In this document: positions 36,277 through 43,186 of the stretch, piece by piece
Position numbering within the stretch: position 1 is the stretch's first letter
Layout: every line of letters begins with the position of its first letter
Assembly (NCBI GenBank): GCA_049324835.1
Contig: JBMOMT010000046.1
Coordinates: 18,690-82,689, forward strand
Length of the DNA: 64,000 nucleotides
Direction of reading: 5' to 3'
Origin: JBMOMT01 sp049324835
GTDB lineage: Bacteria; Chloroflexota; Anaerolineae; CAYNKW01
Translations under genes and position numbers: made by a program
The notes under the pieces: model-generated
What the model was told of the DNA's origin: nothing
Database searches by the model: none
Seen by the model: the letters and a program-made list of their open reading frames with translations, nothing else

Positions 36277-37860
36277 ATGCTGGACATTTTGATCAAGAAC
36301 GGCACGGTAGTCGATGGCAGCGGCGAGCCCGCCTTCCAGGCCGACGTGGGCGTGGCGGAGGGGCGCATCGCCGTGGTGGCGCGCCAGATCGCCCAGGAGG
36401 CCGCCCGCACGGTCGACGCCCGCGGGCTGCACGTGGCGCCGGGGTTCATCGACCCTCACACCCACTCGGATTTTCCGCTGCTGGCCGATCCGCGCGCCGA
36501 GAGCAAGATCCGCCAGGGCGTGACCACGGAGGTCATCGGCAACTGCGGCTTTTCGCCGGCCCCGCTGGCCGGCGCGGCGGTGGAAGAGATGAGCGCCAAG
36601 GCCAGGCCCTATGGCGTGACGGTGGCCTGGCGCAGCATGGCCGAATACCTGGATCGGCTGCGGGCTCCGGGCACGGCGCTCAACGTGGTGCCGCTGCTGG
36701 GCCACAACACCGTGCGCGGCGCGGTGATGGGCTACGACGACGCCCAACCCACGCCGGAGCAGCAGGCGCAGATGGAACGCGTGGTGGAAGAGGCCATGCA
36801 GCAGGGCGCGCGTGGCCTCTCGACCGGCCTCTATTACCCGCCCGGTTATTACGCCCAGACCGGAGAGGTGATCGGCCTGGCGCGGGCGGCGGCGCGGCAC
36901 GGCGGCATCTATGCCAGCCACATTCGCAGCGAGAGTGACCTGTTGCTGGAGGCGGTGGCCGAGGCGGTCGAAATCGGCGAAAAGGCGGGCATCCGCGTCG
37001 AGATCGCCCATCTCAAGCTGGAAAGCTACCGCAACTGGTTGAACATCGACCGCCTCATCACCCTGCTGGACGACGCCCAGGCGCGCGGGCTGCCGCTGGG
37101 CTGCGACCAGTACCCCTACATCGCCTGCAGCACCTGGCTGGGGGCCATGCTGCCCTACTGGGCCCAGGCCGGCGGCTCCAAAGCCGTGGCGGCGCGGCTG
37201 CGCGATGCCCAGGTGCGGGCCGAACTGCGCCGCGACTGGCAGACCAACCGCGCCGAGTGGGACAACCGCACCGGCGTGCGCGAATGGTCCGACGTGGTCA
37301 TTTCCGATTGCCCCGGCTGCCCAGAGATGCTGGGCAAAAACCTGGCCGAGATCGCCGGCGCCCGGAGCCAGGACCCGCTGGACACTGCCTTTGATCTGAT
37401 CGTCGCCAGCGAGGGGCTGGCGTCGGCGGTGTGGTTCACCCAGTTGGAGGAGAACGTGCGGGCCATCATGCGCCACCCGCTGGTGGCCGTGGGCAGCGAT
37501 GGCTCGTCGCTCCGGCCGGAGGGAGTGCTGGGCGCGCGTAAGGTGCACCCGCGCAGTTATGGCACTTTTCCCCGCGTGCTGGGCCGTTACGTGCGCCAGG
37601 AAAAGGTGCTCACACTGGAGGAGGCGGTGAAAAAGATGACCTCGGTCACGGCGGAGCGTTTTGGCCTGACCGGCCGGGGTATCATCCGCGAGGGGGCGTG
37701 GGCCGATCTGGTGCTGTTCGACGCCGGGACGGTCATCGACCGGGCCACCTTCACCGAGCCGCACCAGTATCCGGCGGGCATCCCGACCGTCATCGTCAAC
37801 GGCCAGATGGTCATCGACCGCGGTGAACACAGCGGCGTCCTGCCGGGCCGGCTGCTCTAG
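36277..37860 (+). CDS. D-aminoacylase / N-acyl-D-amino-acid deacylase family amidohydrolase
   Basis: The protein is 527 residues from ATG 36277 with CAGGAGG upstream. Metal-dependent amidohydrolase: 'GFIDPHTHSDF' (H-x-H), 'TTEVIGNCGFSPAP' with the bridging cysteine typical of D-aminoacylases, 'SGLYYPPGYYAQTGE', 'YASHIRSE', 'VEIAHLKL', and a late metal aspartate in 'AVGSDGSSLRPEG'. No signal peptide, so cytoplasmic. It would release acyl groups from N-acyl-D-amino acids or hydrolyse related cyclic amides. A paralogue lies at 43187, on the other side of the ABC importer. Confidence 0.88.
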   Translation: MLDILIKNGTVVDGSGEPAFQADVGVAEGRIAVVARQIAQEAARTVDARGLHVAPGFIDPHTHSDFPLLADPRAESKIRQGVTTEVIGNCGFSPAPLAGAAVEEMSAKARPYGVTVAWRSMAEYLDRLRAPGTALNVVPLLGHNTVRGAVMGYDDAQPTPEQQAQMERVVEEAMQQGARGLSTGLYYPPGYYAQTGEVIGLARAAARHGGIYASHIRSESDLLLEAVAEAVEIGEKAGIRVEIAHLKLESYRNWLNIDRLITLLDDAQARGLPLGCDQYPYIACSTWLGAMLPYWAQAGGSKAVAARLRDAQVRAELRRDWQTNRAEWDNRTGVREWSDVVISDCPGCPEMLGKNLAEIAGARSQDPLDTAFDLIVASEGLASAVWFTQLEENVRAIMRHPLVAVGSDGSSLRPEGVLGARKVHPRSYGTFPRVLGRYVRQEKVLTLEEAVKKMTSVTAERFGLTGRGIIREGAWADLVLFDAGTVIDRATFTEPHQYPAGIPTVIVNGQMVIDRGEHSGVLPGRLL

Positions 37861-37870
37861 AGAGGGGATC

Positions 37871-38836
37871 ATGAGGGCGACGTATGTGTCACAACCGGGC
37901 AGCATCGGCCTGGTCGAGGTTGAAAAACCCAGGATGCAGCCGGGCCGTGTGCTGGTCTCGCGGCAGGTGATCTCGTTGTGCGGCAGCGATCTGCACTGTG
38001 TCTACTATAGCCCGCCGGACGACTATCCGCTGCCGGTGGGCGTCTCGGGCCACGAATACGTGGGCATCGTCGAGAAAAGTGATCAGGATCGATTTCGACC
38101 GGGAGACCGGGTGCTGGTTCACGTTGCAGATCTGACGGGCCTGGCCGATTACCGCCTGACCCGGCCCGACGACCTGATCCCACTGCCGGACGAGGGCGAC
38201 CCGGAGCATCTGGTGATGGCCCAGCCGCTGGGCACGGTGTTGTGGGCCTGCACTCGCCTGGAGAACATCATCGGCCAGGATGCGGTGGTGCTGGGGCAGG
38301 GGGCGCTGGGTTTGCTGTTCGACTGGTTCTTGCGCCGGTTGGGCGCCCGGCGGGTCATCGGCATCGATCTGGAGCCGGCGCGGCTGGCGGTGGCGCCGCG
38401 CATGGGCGCCACACACACGGTCGATGCCCGCCAGGATGACCCCAGGGTAGCGGTGCGCGATCTGACGCACGGGCAGATGGCGGATGTGGTGGTGGAGGCG
38501 GCGGGCGAGCTGGAAACCATCAACCTGGCGCCCAAACTGGCCAGGGAGCGTGGTCAGTTGTTGTTTTTTGGCATTCCACGAGGGCCGGAGACGTTCCCGT
38601 TCGACTATTACGACTTTTTCCGGCATTATCTGCGGGTCATCAGCTCCTCCGGGGCGGATCTGGTGCCGGGTTTGCGGCGCACCTACGAACTGGCCGTCGA
38701 TATCATCCGGCGGGGTGAGATCGATGTTGCACCGCTGATCAGCCATCGGCTGCCTTTTACCGAGGCCGGGGTGCAGCGGGCGTTTCGCCTGGCCCACAAC
38801 CGTGAGGATGACGCCGTGCGGGTGTTGATCTGCTGA
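37871..38836 (+). CDS. zinc-type medium-chain alcohol/polyol dehydrogenase-like protein
   Basis: The protein is 321 residues from ATG 37871 with AGAGGGG upstream. It has the MDR fold: catalytic zinc ligand region 'SLCGSDLHCVYY', 'GHEYVGIVEK', 'FRPGDRVLVH', and an NAD(P)-binding 'LGQGALGLL' followed by an acidic residue in 'VIGIDLEP', suggesting NAD. The four-cysteine structural zinc lobe of alcohol dehydrogenases is absent, which explains the short length. Last gene before a terminator/promoter unit. It may oxidise a hydroxylated product of the pathway, but the substrate is unknown. Confidence 0.82.
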   Translation: MRATYVSQPGSIGLVEVEKPRMQPGRVLVSRQVISLCGSDLHCVYYSPPDDYPLPVGVSGHEYVGIVEKSDQDRFRPGDRVLVHVADLTGLADYRLTRPDDLIPLPDEGDPEHLVMAQPLGTVLWACTRLENIIGQDAVVLGQGALGLLFDWFLRRLGARRVIGIDLEPARLAVAPRMGATHTVDARQDDPRVAVRDLTHGQMADVVVEAAGELETINLAPKLARERGQLLFFGIPRGPETFPFDYYDFFRHYLRVISSSGADLVPGLRRTYELAVDIIRRGEIDVAPLISHRLPFTEAGVQRAFRLAHNREDDAVRVLIC

Positions 38837-38849
38837 GTGGCTGAAGAGC

Positions 38850-38878
38850 TTGACAAAGTCAGGAGCCTGATATATAGT
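38850..38878 (+). promoter_or_regulatory. sigma70-type promoter upstream of the ABC importer
   Basis: TTGACA (38850-38855), 17-bp spacer, TATAGT (38873-38878). The -10 box lies in the loop of the hairpin at 38861-38892. Confidence 0.7.
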
Positions 38879-38895
38879 ATAGCCTGGCTCCTTTT
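38861..38895 (+). terminator. terminator hairpin overlapping a promoter
   Basis: AGGAGCC (38861-38867) pairs with GGCTCCT (38886-38892), followed by TTT. It would end the upstream operon while its loop carries the -10 of the next promoter. Confidence 0.6.
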
Positions 38896-39222
38896 CCTGC
38901 TGCTTGCGGTAACTCCGACCGGGCGCATCTCATCTGGCCGCTCCGATTGATTTCCAGTGCCCGCTTCTGCCTCCTGGTGTGAGACGTTTTTTCCAATAGA
39001 GCAACTGCTCAGGCACGAGTTGTTGTGTCTTTTTCAGGCGATGCCAGCTCGAACCGGCCTGGTCTGGTATGGGGCATCGCGCCTGAGCGGCTGGCTGCAC
39101 GATTCTTGAGCGCCGGTCGTCATTGGGGCCGGAAAGGAGGAAGTGTATCATACGATTGCGCTGCTCTGCGTTCAACATAGTTGGGTTTTGAGCCTATTTT
39201 GTGACAAAGAAGGAGAAGCAAG
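38896..39222 (+). promoter_or_regulatory. long 5' leader of the ABC importer operon
   Basis: This 327-bp stretch has no confident gene. It holds an inverted repeat CAGGCGATGCC (39035-39045) with GGCATCGCGCCTG (39073-39085). There is also a possible tiny ORF from GTG 39143 to TGA 39226, whose stop overlaps the start of the binding protein, and the ribosome site AAGAAGGAGAAG before ATG 39223. The paired arms could fold in the RNA leader. Confidence 0.4.
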
Positions 39223-40995
39223 ATGACTAGCAAACGCACTTGGATTTGTAAGATGGTGCTTGTGGCGGCATCCCTTTCGCTGGTGCTGACCGCGTGCGCC
39301 ACGCCGACGCCCGAAGTCGTTGAGAAGGTTGTCGAAAAAGTGGTGACGCAGGTGGTCAAGGAAACCGTCAAAGAGACGGTCATCGTCGAGGGCACACCGC
39401 AGGTGGTGGAAAAAGAGATCACCAAGGTCGTCGAGAAAGAGGTGGTGGTCACTGCTACCCCGGCCCCGAAAGGCGACGTGACGCTGGTGGTGGCCGCAGC
39501 CAACCAGTACGGCGAGACCTTTGACATTTTTAATACTGCCACCACCATGGCCCCCCACGTCATGATCTACGAGCCGCTGGTGACGGTGGACTATAACTAC
39601 GAGTTTCAGCCTGGCCTGGCCGAAAGCTGGGAGATTTCGGAAGATGGCCTGACGTGGACCTTTTACCTGCAAAAGGGTGTCACGTTCCACGACGGCAGCG
39701 CCTTCAATGCCGATGTGGTCAAATGGTGGCTGGAAGGCATGCTGACCGGCGTCAACTCGTACATGTTTGAGTCGATGACGGAAGCCACAGTTGTCGACGA
39801 TTACACCATTAACCTGACCTTTTCGGCGCCGTTCCCCAACCTGCTCTACAACCTGTCCACCTCTTTTAGCGGCATCATGAGCCAAGAGGCCTACGAAAAA
39901 TACGGCGAAGAGTATGGCCTCAAGTACGCCGTGGGCACCGGGCCGTTCATGCTCGAAGAGTGGGTGCAGAACGATCACCTCACCCTGGTCAAAAACCCGG
40001 ACTATAACTGGGCTCCCAAATGGACCGGCCACAGCGGCCCGGCCCAGGTGGACAAGATCATCTACCGCATCATTCCCGAAGACGCCACGCGGGCCATCGA
40101 GTTGCAGGCCGGCAACGTTCACATCCTTTTGGACGCTCCCTCGCCGCGTGAGTTGCCGCAATACCAGAACAACCCGGATTATCTGTACTTGCAGAGCTCC
40201 GACGCCACCATCCAGTTCATCGGCATGAAAGTGGATCATCCCTTCTTTGCCGATCTGCGGACGCGCCAGGCCGTGGGGTATGCCATCGATCGTGACCTGA
40301 TCGTCGAGACCGTTTACCAGGGCATTGGCCGGGCCACCAACACGTATCTTTCGGTCGAACTGGGTGGCGACAAGGGTGTGTCCAAATTTGCCCCGAGCTA
40401 CGATCTCGAGATGGCCAAATCGCTGCTGGCCGAGGTCGGCTGGGTGATGGGCGACGACGGCGTGCTGGTGGCCGAGAGTGTGGCAGGCGTCGAGGCCGGC
40501 ACCAAGTTCGAAGTGAGCTACTGGACCTACCAGGAGGACGAATTCAAGCGCCTGGCCGAGGTCACCCAAAAGATGCTGGCCGATGTGGGCATCAAGGCCG
40601 AGATCCAGCTCATGGACAACCCCACCTACAGCGCGGCCCTCAAGGGCACCGAAACCGAGCTCATCCTGCGCCAGTATGGTTGGGACAACAACGACATCCT
40701 GGAGTGGTTCCACCACGGCAAGTACCTGCCCTATCCCAACTACCTGGGCGTCAACGACCCCGAGTTCGACGCTGCCCTGGACGAGGCCAACTTTAACACG
40801 CCCACCTGGGCCGAGCGCGACGCCAAGTACGTCGACATCCACAAGTACCTGATCGAAACCTGGTACCCCTGGGCGCCTGTCCGCCAGCGCAGCGATGTGT
40901 TCATCGCGCGCTCGGTGGTCAAGAGCCTCAAACCGATCCCTCTGCGGGGGACGAGCGCCACCGTCGTCTGGACGCAGATCTATGTCGAGCAGTAG
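39223..40995 (+). CDS. ABC transporter substrate-binding lipoprotein, peptide/nickel family (SBP_bac_5)
   Basis: The protein is 590 residues from ATG 39223. Signal peptide with lipobox 'LVLTAC' (Cys about 25). A long linker (about 30-80) of repeated V-V-E-K/V-V-K-E units ends in 'VTATPAPKGD'; I know this type of linker from Chloroflexota binding proteins. The family 5 fold follows: 'YEPLVTVDYNYEFQPGLAESW', 'FYLQKGVTFHDGSAFNADVV', 'YAVGTGPFMLEEW'. It binds oligopeptides or similar compounds and delivers them to the permeases at 41053 and 41988. Context between two D-aminoacylase genes suggests acylated or D-configured amino-acid derivatives (inference). Confidence 0.92.
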   Translation: MTSKRTWICKMVLVAASLSLVLTACATPTPEVVEKVVEKVVTQVVKETVKETVIVEGTPQVVEKEITKVVEKEVVVTATPAPKGDVTLVVAAANQYGETFDIFNTATTMAPHVMIYEPLVTVDYNYEFQPGLAESWEISEDGLTWTFYLQKGVTFHDGSAFNADVVKWWLEGMLTGVNSYMFESMTEATVVDDYTINLTFSAPFPNLLYNLSTSFSGIMSQEAYEKYGEEYGLKYAVGTGPFMLEEWVQNDHLTLVKNPDYNWAPKWTGHSGPAQVDKIIYRIIPEDATRAIELQAGNVHILLDAPSPRELPQYQNNPDYLYLQSSDATIQFIGMKVDHPFFADLRTRQAVGYAIDRDLIVETVYQGIGRATNTYLSVELGGDKGVSKFAPSYDLEMAKSLLAEVGWVMGDDGVLVAESVAGVEAGTKFEVSYWTYQEDEFKRLAEVTQKMLADVGIKAEIQLMDNPTYSAALKGTETELILRQYGWDNNDILEWFHHGKYLPYPNYLGVNDPEFDAALDEANFNTPTWAERDAKYVDIHKYLIETWYPWAPVRQRSDVFIARSVVKSLKPIPLRGTSATVVWTQIYVEQ

Positions 40996-41052
40996 TTAGT
41001 CCTGGAAACAGTAGGGGCGCGTCTTTGGGCGCGCCCCTATCAGGGAGCGACT

Positions 41053-41970
41053 ATGACGGCTTATCTCATCAAGCGTTTTTTGCTGGCCATCCCCGTCCTT
41101 TTTGTGACGGCTTTTCTCGTCTTTTTGGCGCTGCATCTCTCGCCCGGCGACCCGGTAGATGTGATCGTCGGGCCCATTGCGCCCGAGCACGTTCGGGAGC
41201 GGGTGCGGGCCCAGTTGGGGCTGGATGAGCCGCTGCCGGTGCAATTTGTCATCTATATGAGCAATGTCCTGCGCGGCGATCTGGGCCAGTCGATCTTGAA
41301 CAAACAGCCGGTGGCAGAGCTGATCGTACAAAAACTGCCTGTCACGGCCGAGCTGGGGCTGGCCGCCTTTTTGGTAGCCTATTCTTTATCTCTCCCCTTG
41401 GGCACGATTGCAGCCCTGAATCGTAACTCTTTTTTCGACTGGTTCTCGATGGTGCTGGCGCTGATTGGGGTCTCGATGCCCGGCTTCTGGCTGGGCCTGA
41501 TCCTGACCTATGTTTTCGCCGTGAACCTGAAATGGCTGCCGCCCACTGGCCACGAGGGCTTGAAATATCTGATCCTGCCCGCCCTGGCGCTGGGCCTGCC
41601 CCGCGTGGGGCGCATCGCGCGCATCACCCGCTCCAGCCTGCTGGAGGTCGTCGATCAGGATTACATCCGCACCGCCCGGGCCAAAGGGCTGGGCGAGCGG
41701 GCGGTGGTGCTGCGCCACGCCATGCGTAACTCGCTCATCCCCATCATCTCGCTGATGGGCCTCGACCTGGGTTACATCGTGGGTGGGGCGGTGGTCATCG
41801 AGAGTGTGTTTGCCCGCACCGGCGTGGGCGATTTGATGCTGCGGGCCATCTATTCGCGCGATTTCCCTGTTTTGCAGGGCTGCATGTTTGTGCTGGCGCT
41901 GGCCATCATTCTGAGTAACATCGTCGCCGACCTGGCTTACGTGATCGTCGATCCACGCATCCGGCATTAG
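41053..41970 (+). CDS. ABC transporter permease, DppB type
   Basis: The protein is 305 residues from ATG 41053 (AGGGAGCG upstream). The N-terminal helix plus 'SPGDPVDVIVGP' and 'QFVIYMSNVLRGDLGQSI' are typical of DppB/OppB. The inner-membrane coupling loop 'YIRTARAKGLGERAVVLRHA' matches the EAA motif. About six helices. It pairs with the DppC-type permease 17 bp downstream. Confidence 0.93.
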   Translation: MTAYLIKRFLLAIPVLFVTAFLVFLALHLSPGDPVDVIVGPIAPEHVRERVRAQLGLDEPLPVQFVIYMSNVLRGDLGQSILNKQPVAELIVQKLPVTAELGLAAFLVAYSLSLPLGTIAALNRNSFFDWFSMVLALIGVSMPGFWLGLILTYVFAVNLKWLPPTGHEGLKYLILPALALGLPRVGRIARITRSSLLEVVDQDYIRTARAKGLGERAVVLRHAMRNSLIPIISLMGLDLGYIVGGAVVIESVFARTGVGDLMLRAIYSRDFPVLQGCMFVLALAIILSNIVADLAYVIVDPRIRH

Positions 41971-41984
41971 CGGCAGGAGACCGC
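41970..41984 (+). promoter_or_regulatory. ribosome binding site cassette, second copy
   Basis: GCGGCAGGAGACCGC (41970-41984) closely matches the cassette at 19020-19034, again placing AGGAG in a small hairpin loop before ATG 41988. The first base of the cassette is the last base of the upstream stop codon. Confidence 0.45.
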
Positions 41985-41987
41985 GCT

Positions 41988-42893
41988 ATGGAACAGGTTC
42001 AAGAAACACCCAAGTCAGCCATGATTTCCGAATCGGAAGAGATGTTTCATCGCGGCAAACAGGTGAGTGTCTGGGCGCGCCTGCGGCGCAGCCCCGGCGC
42101 CATGATCGGCCTGGTGTTGCTCCTGCTGCTGTTGTTCACCGCAGCGGCGGCAAACGTGATCGCATCTCAGGGCATCGACGAGCAAGACCTGCGCAAGGGC
42201 TTGCTCCCGCCGGGTGACGAGTTTCCCCTGGGCAGCGACGAGTTTGGCCGCGATATGCTCAGCCGCATCATCCACGGCTCGCGGGTTTCGCTGCAGGTGG
42301 GCATCATTGCCACCGCCATTTCGGCGGTGGTGGGCATCAGCCTGGGGGCCATCGCCGGTTACTTTGGCGGCCGCATCGATTACCTCATCCAGGGCATGGT
42401 GGATATTAGCTGGGCCTTTCCCACCGTGCTGATGGCCATCTTTCTCATCGCCGTGCTGGGGCCGGGGCTGGTCAACGTGATGATCGCCGTGGGGTTGGTC
42501 TATTGGGGCGGCTTTGCGCGGGTGGTGCGCGGCCAGGTGCTTTCGCTGCGCGAGTGGGAATTTGTCACCGCCGCGCGGGCCATCGGCGCCCGCGACCTGC
42601 GCATCATGTTCCGCCACATCGTGCCCAACATTCTCTCGCCGGTGATCGTCATGGCCACGCTGATGATGGGCGACGCCATTCTCATCGAGGCCACGCTGAG
42701 CTTTTTGGGCATGGGCGCCCAGCCGCCCATCCCCAGTTGGGGCTCTATCCTGGCCAGCGGGCGGGCCTATCTGGTGCTGGCCCCCTGGGTGACCATGTTC
42801 CCCGGCGTGGCCATCATGCTCACCGTGCTGGGTTTCAACCTGCTGGGCGACGGCCTGCGCGACGCCCTCGATCCGCGGCTCAAGAATCGATAA
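41988..42893 (+). CDS. ABC transporter permease, DppC type
   Basis: The protein is 301 residues from ATG 41988. The N-terminal cytoplasmic stretch is followed by the OppC-N helix, 'PLGSDEFGRDMLSRIIHGSR' (DppC hallmark), and the EAA loop 'FVTAARAIGARDLRIMFRHI', then 'LSFLGMGAQPPIPSWG'. Six helices. No ATP-binding subunit follows in the window; the next gene is an amidohydrolase. The ATPases must be encoded elsewhere or shared. Confidence 0.93.
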   Translation: MEQVQETPKSAMISESEEMFHRGKQVSVWARLRRSPGAMIGLVLLLLLLFTAAAANVIASQGIDEQDLRKGLLPPGDEFPLGSDEFGRDMLSRIIHGSRVSLQVGIIATAISAVVGISLGAIAGYFGGRIDYLIQGMVDISWAFPTVLMAIFLIAVLGPGLVNVMIAVGLVYWGGFARVVRGQVLSLREWEFVTAARAIGARDLRIMFRHIVPNILSPVIVMATLMMGDAILIEATLSFLGMGAQPPIPSWGSILASGRAYLVLAPWVTMFPGVAIMLTVLGFNLLGDGLRDALDPRLKNR

Positions 42894-42968
42894 TGCCGTT
42901 CCTGCGTCGCCAGCCGACTCGATGGCGAGTTGTAGCCAATCGGACGGCGCGGGCGTTCATTTTTTTTG

Positions 42969-43000
42969 CAACAAGGTCGCCGCTAATGGCGGCCTTGTTG
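42969..43000 (+). terminator. 13-bp hairpin after the permease genes
   Basis: CAACAAGGTCGCC (42969-42981) pairs with GGCGGCCTTGTTG (42988-43000), one T-G pair, 6-nt loop. No T-run follows (TGTGGAG), so termination would be weak. The rest of 42894-43039 holds nothing recognisable. Confidence 0.45.
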
Positions 43001-43039
43001 TGTGGAGAGGCTATCGTGTTGAAAGAGCGATGGGATTGG

Positions 43040-43182
43040 GTAACTGCTCACCCTCCCGCAGGCTCTTGTAGGGGCTGTGTGCCTACACTGCCGCAATGTG
43101 TCGATTCGCCAGCGTCCAGTCGGCTAGATTGTGGGACAGGATGAACGATTTTAGCCTGCGGGAGGGTAGGCTGAGCAGTTAC
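43040..43182. mobile_element. IS66-like miniature element (MITE)
   Basis: Terminal inverted repeats start GTAACTGCTCA (43040-43050) and end TGAGCAGTTAC (43172-43182). The match continues inward through CCCTCCCGCAGGCT (43051-43064) and AGCCTGCGGGAGGG (43153-43166), with a 5-bp insertion on the right arm. Flanks GGGATTGG (43032-43039) and GGGGTTGG (43183-43190) differ by one base. IS66-family elements have ends beginning GTAA and 8-bp target duplications, so this 143-bp piece is best read as a non-autonomous IS66 relative. It has no coding frame. Confidence 0.8.
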
Positions 43183-43186
43183 GGGG

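Noticed and set aside
39298..39480. V-E-K repeats in the binding protein gene as a DNA tandem repeat or CRISPR-like array
   Set aside because: The repeats are at the protein level, differ in DNA, have no constant spacers, and lie inside an intact lipoprotein gene. No CRISPR array was seen anywhere.
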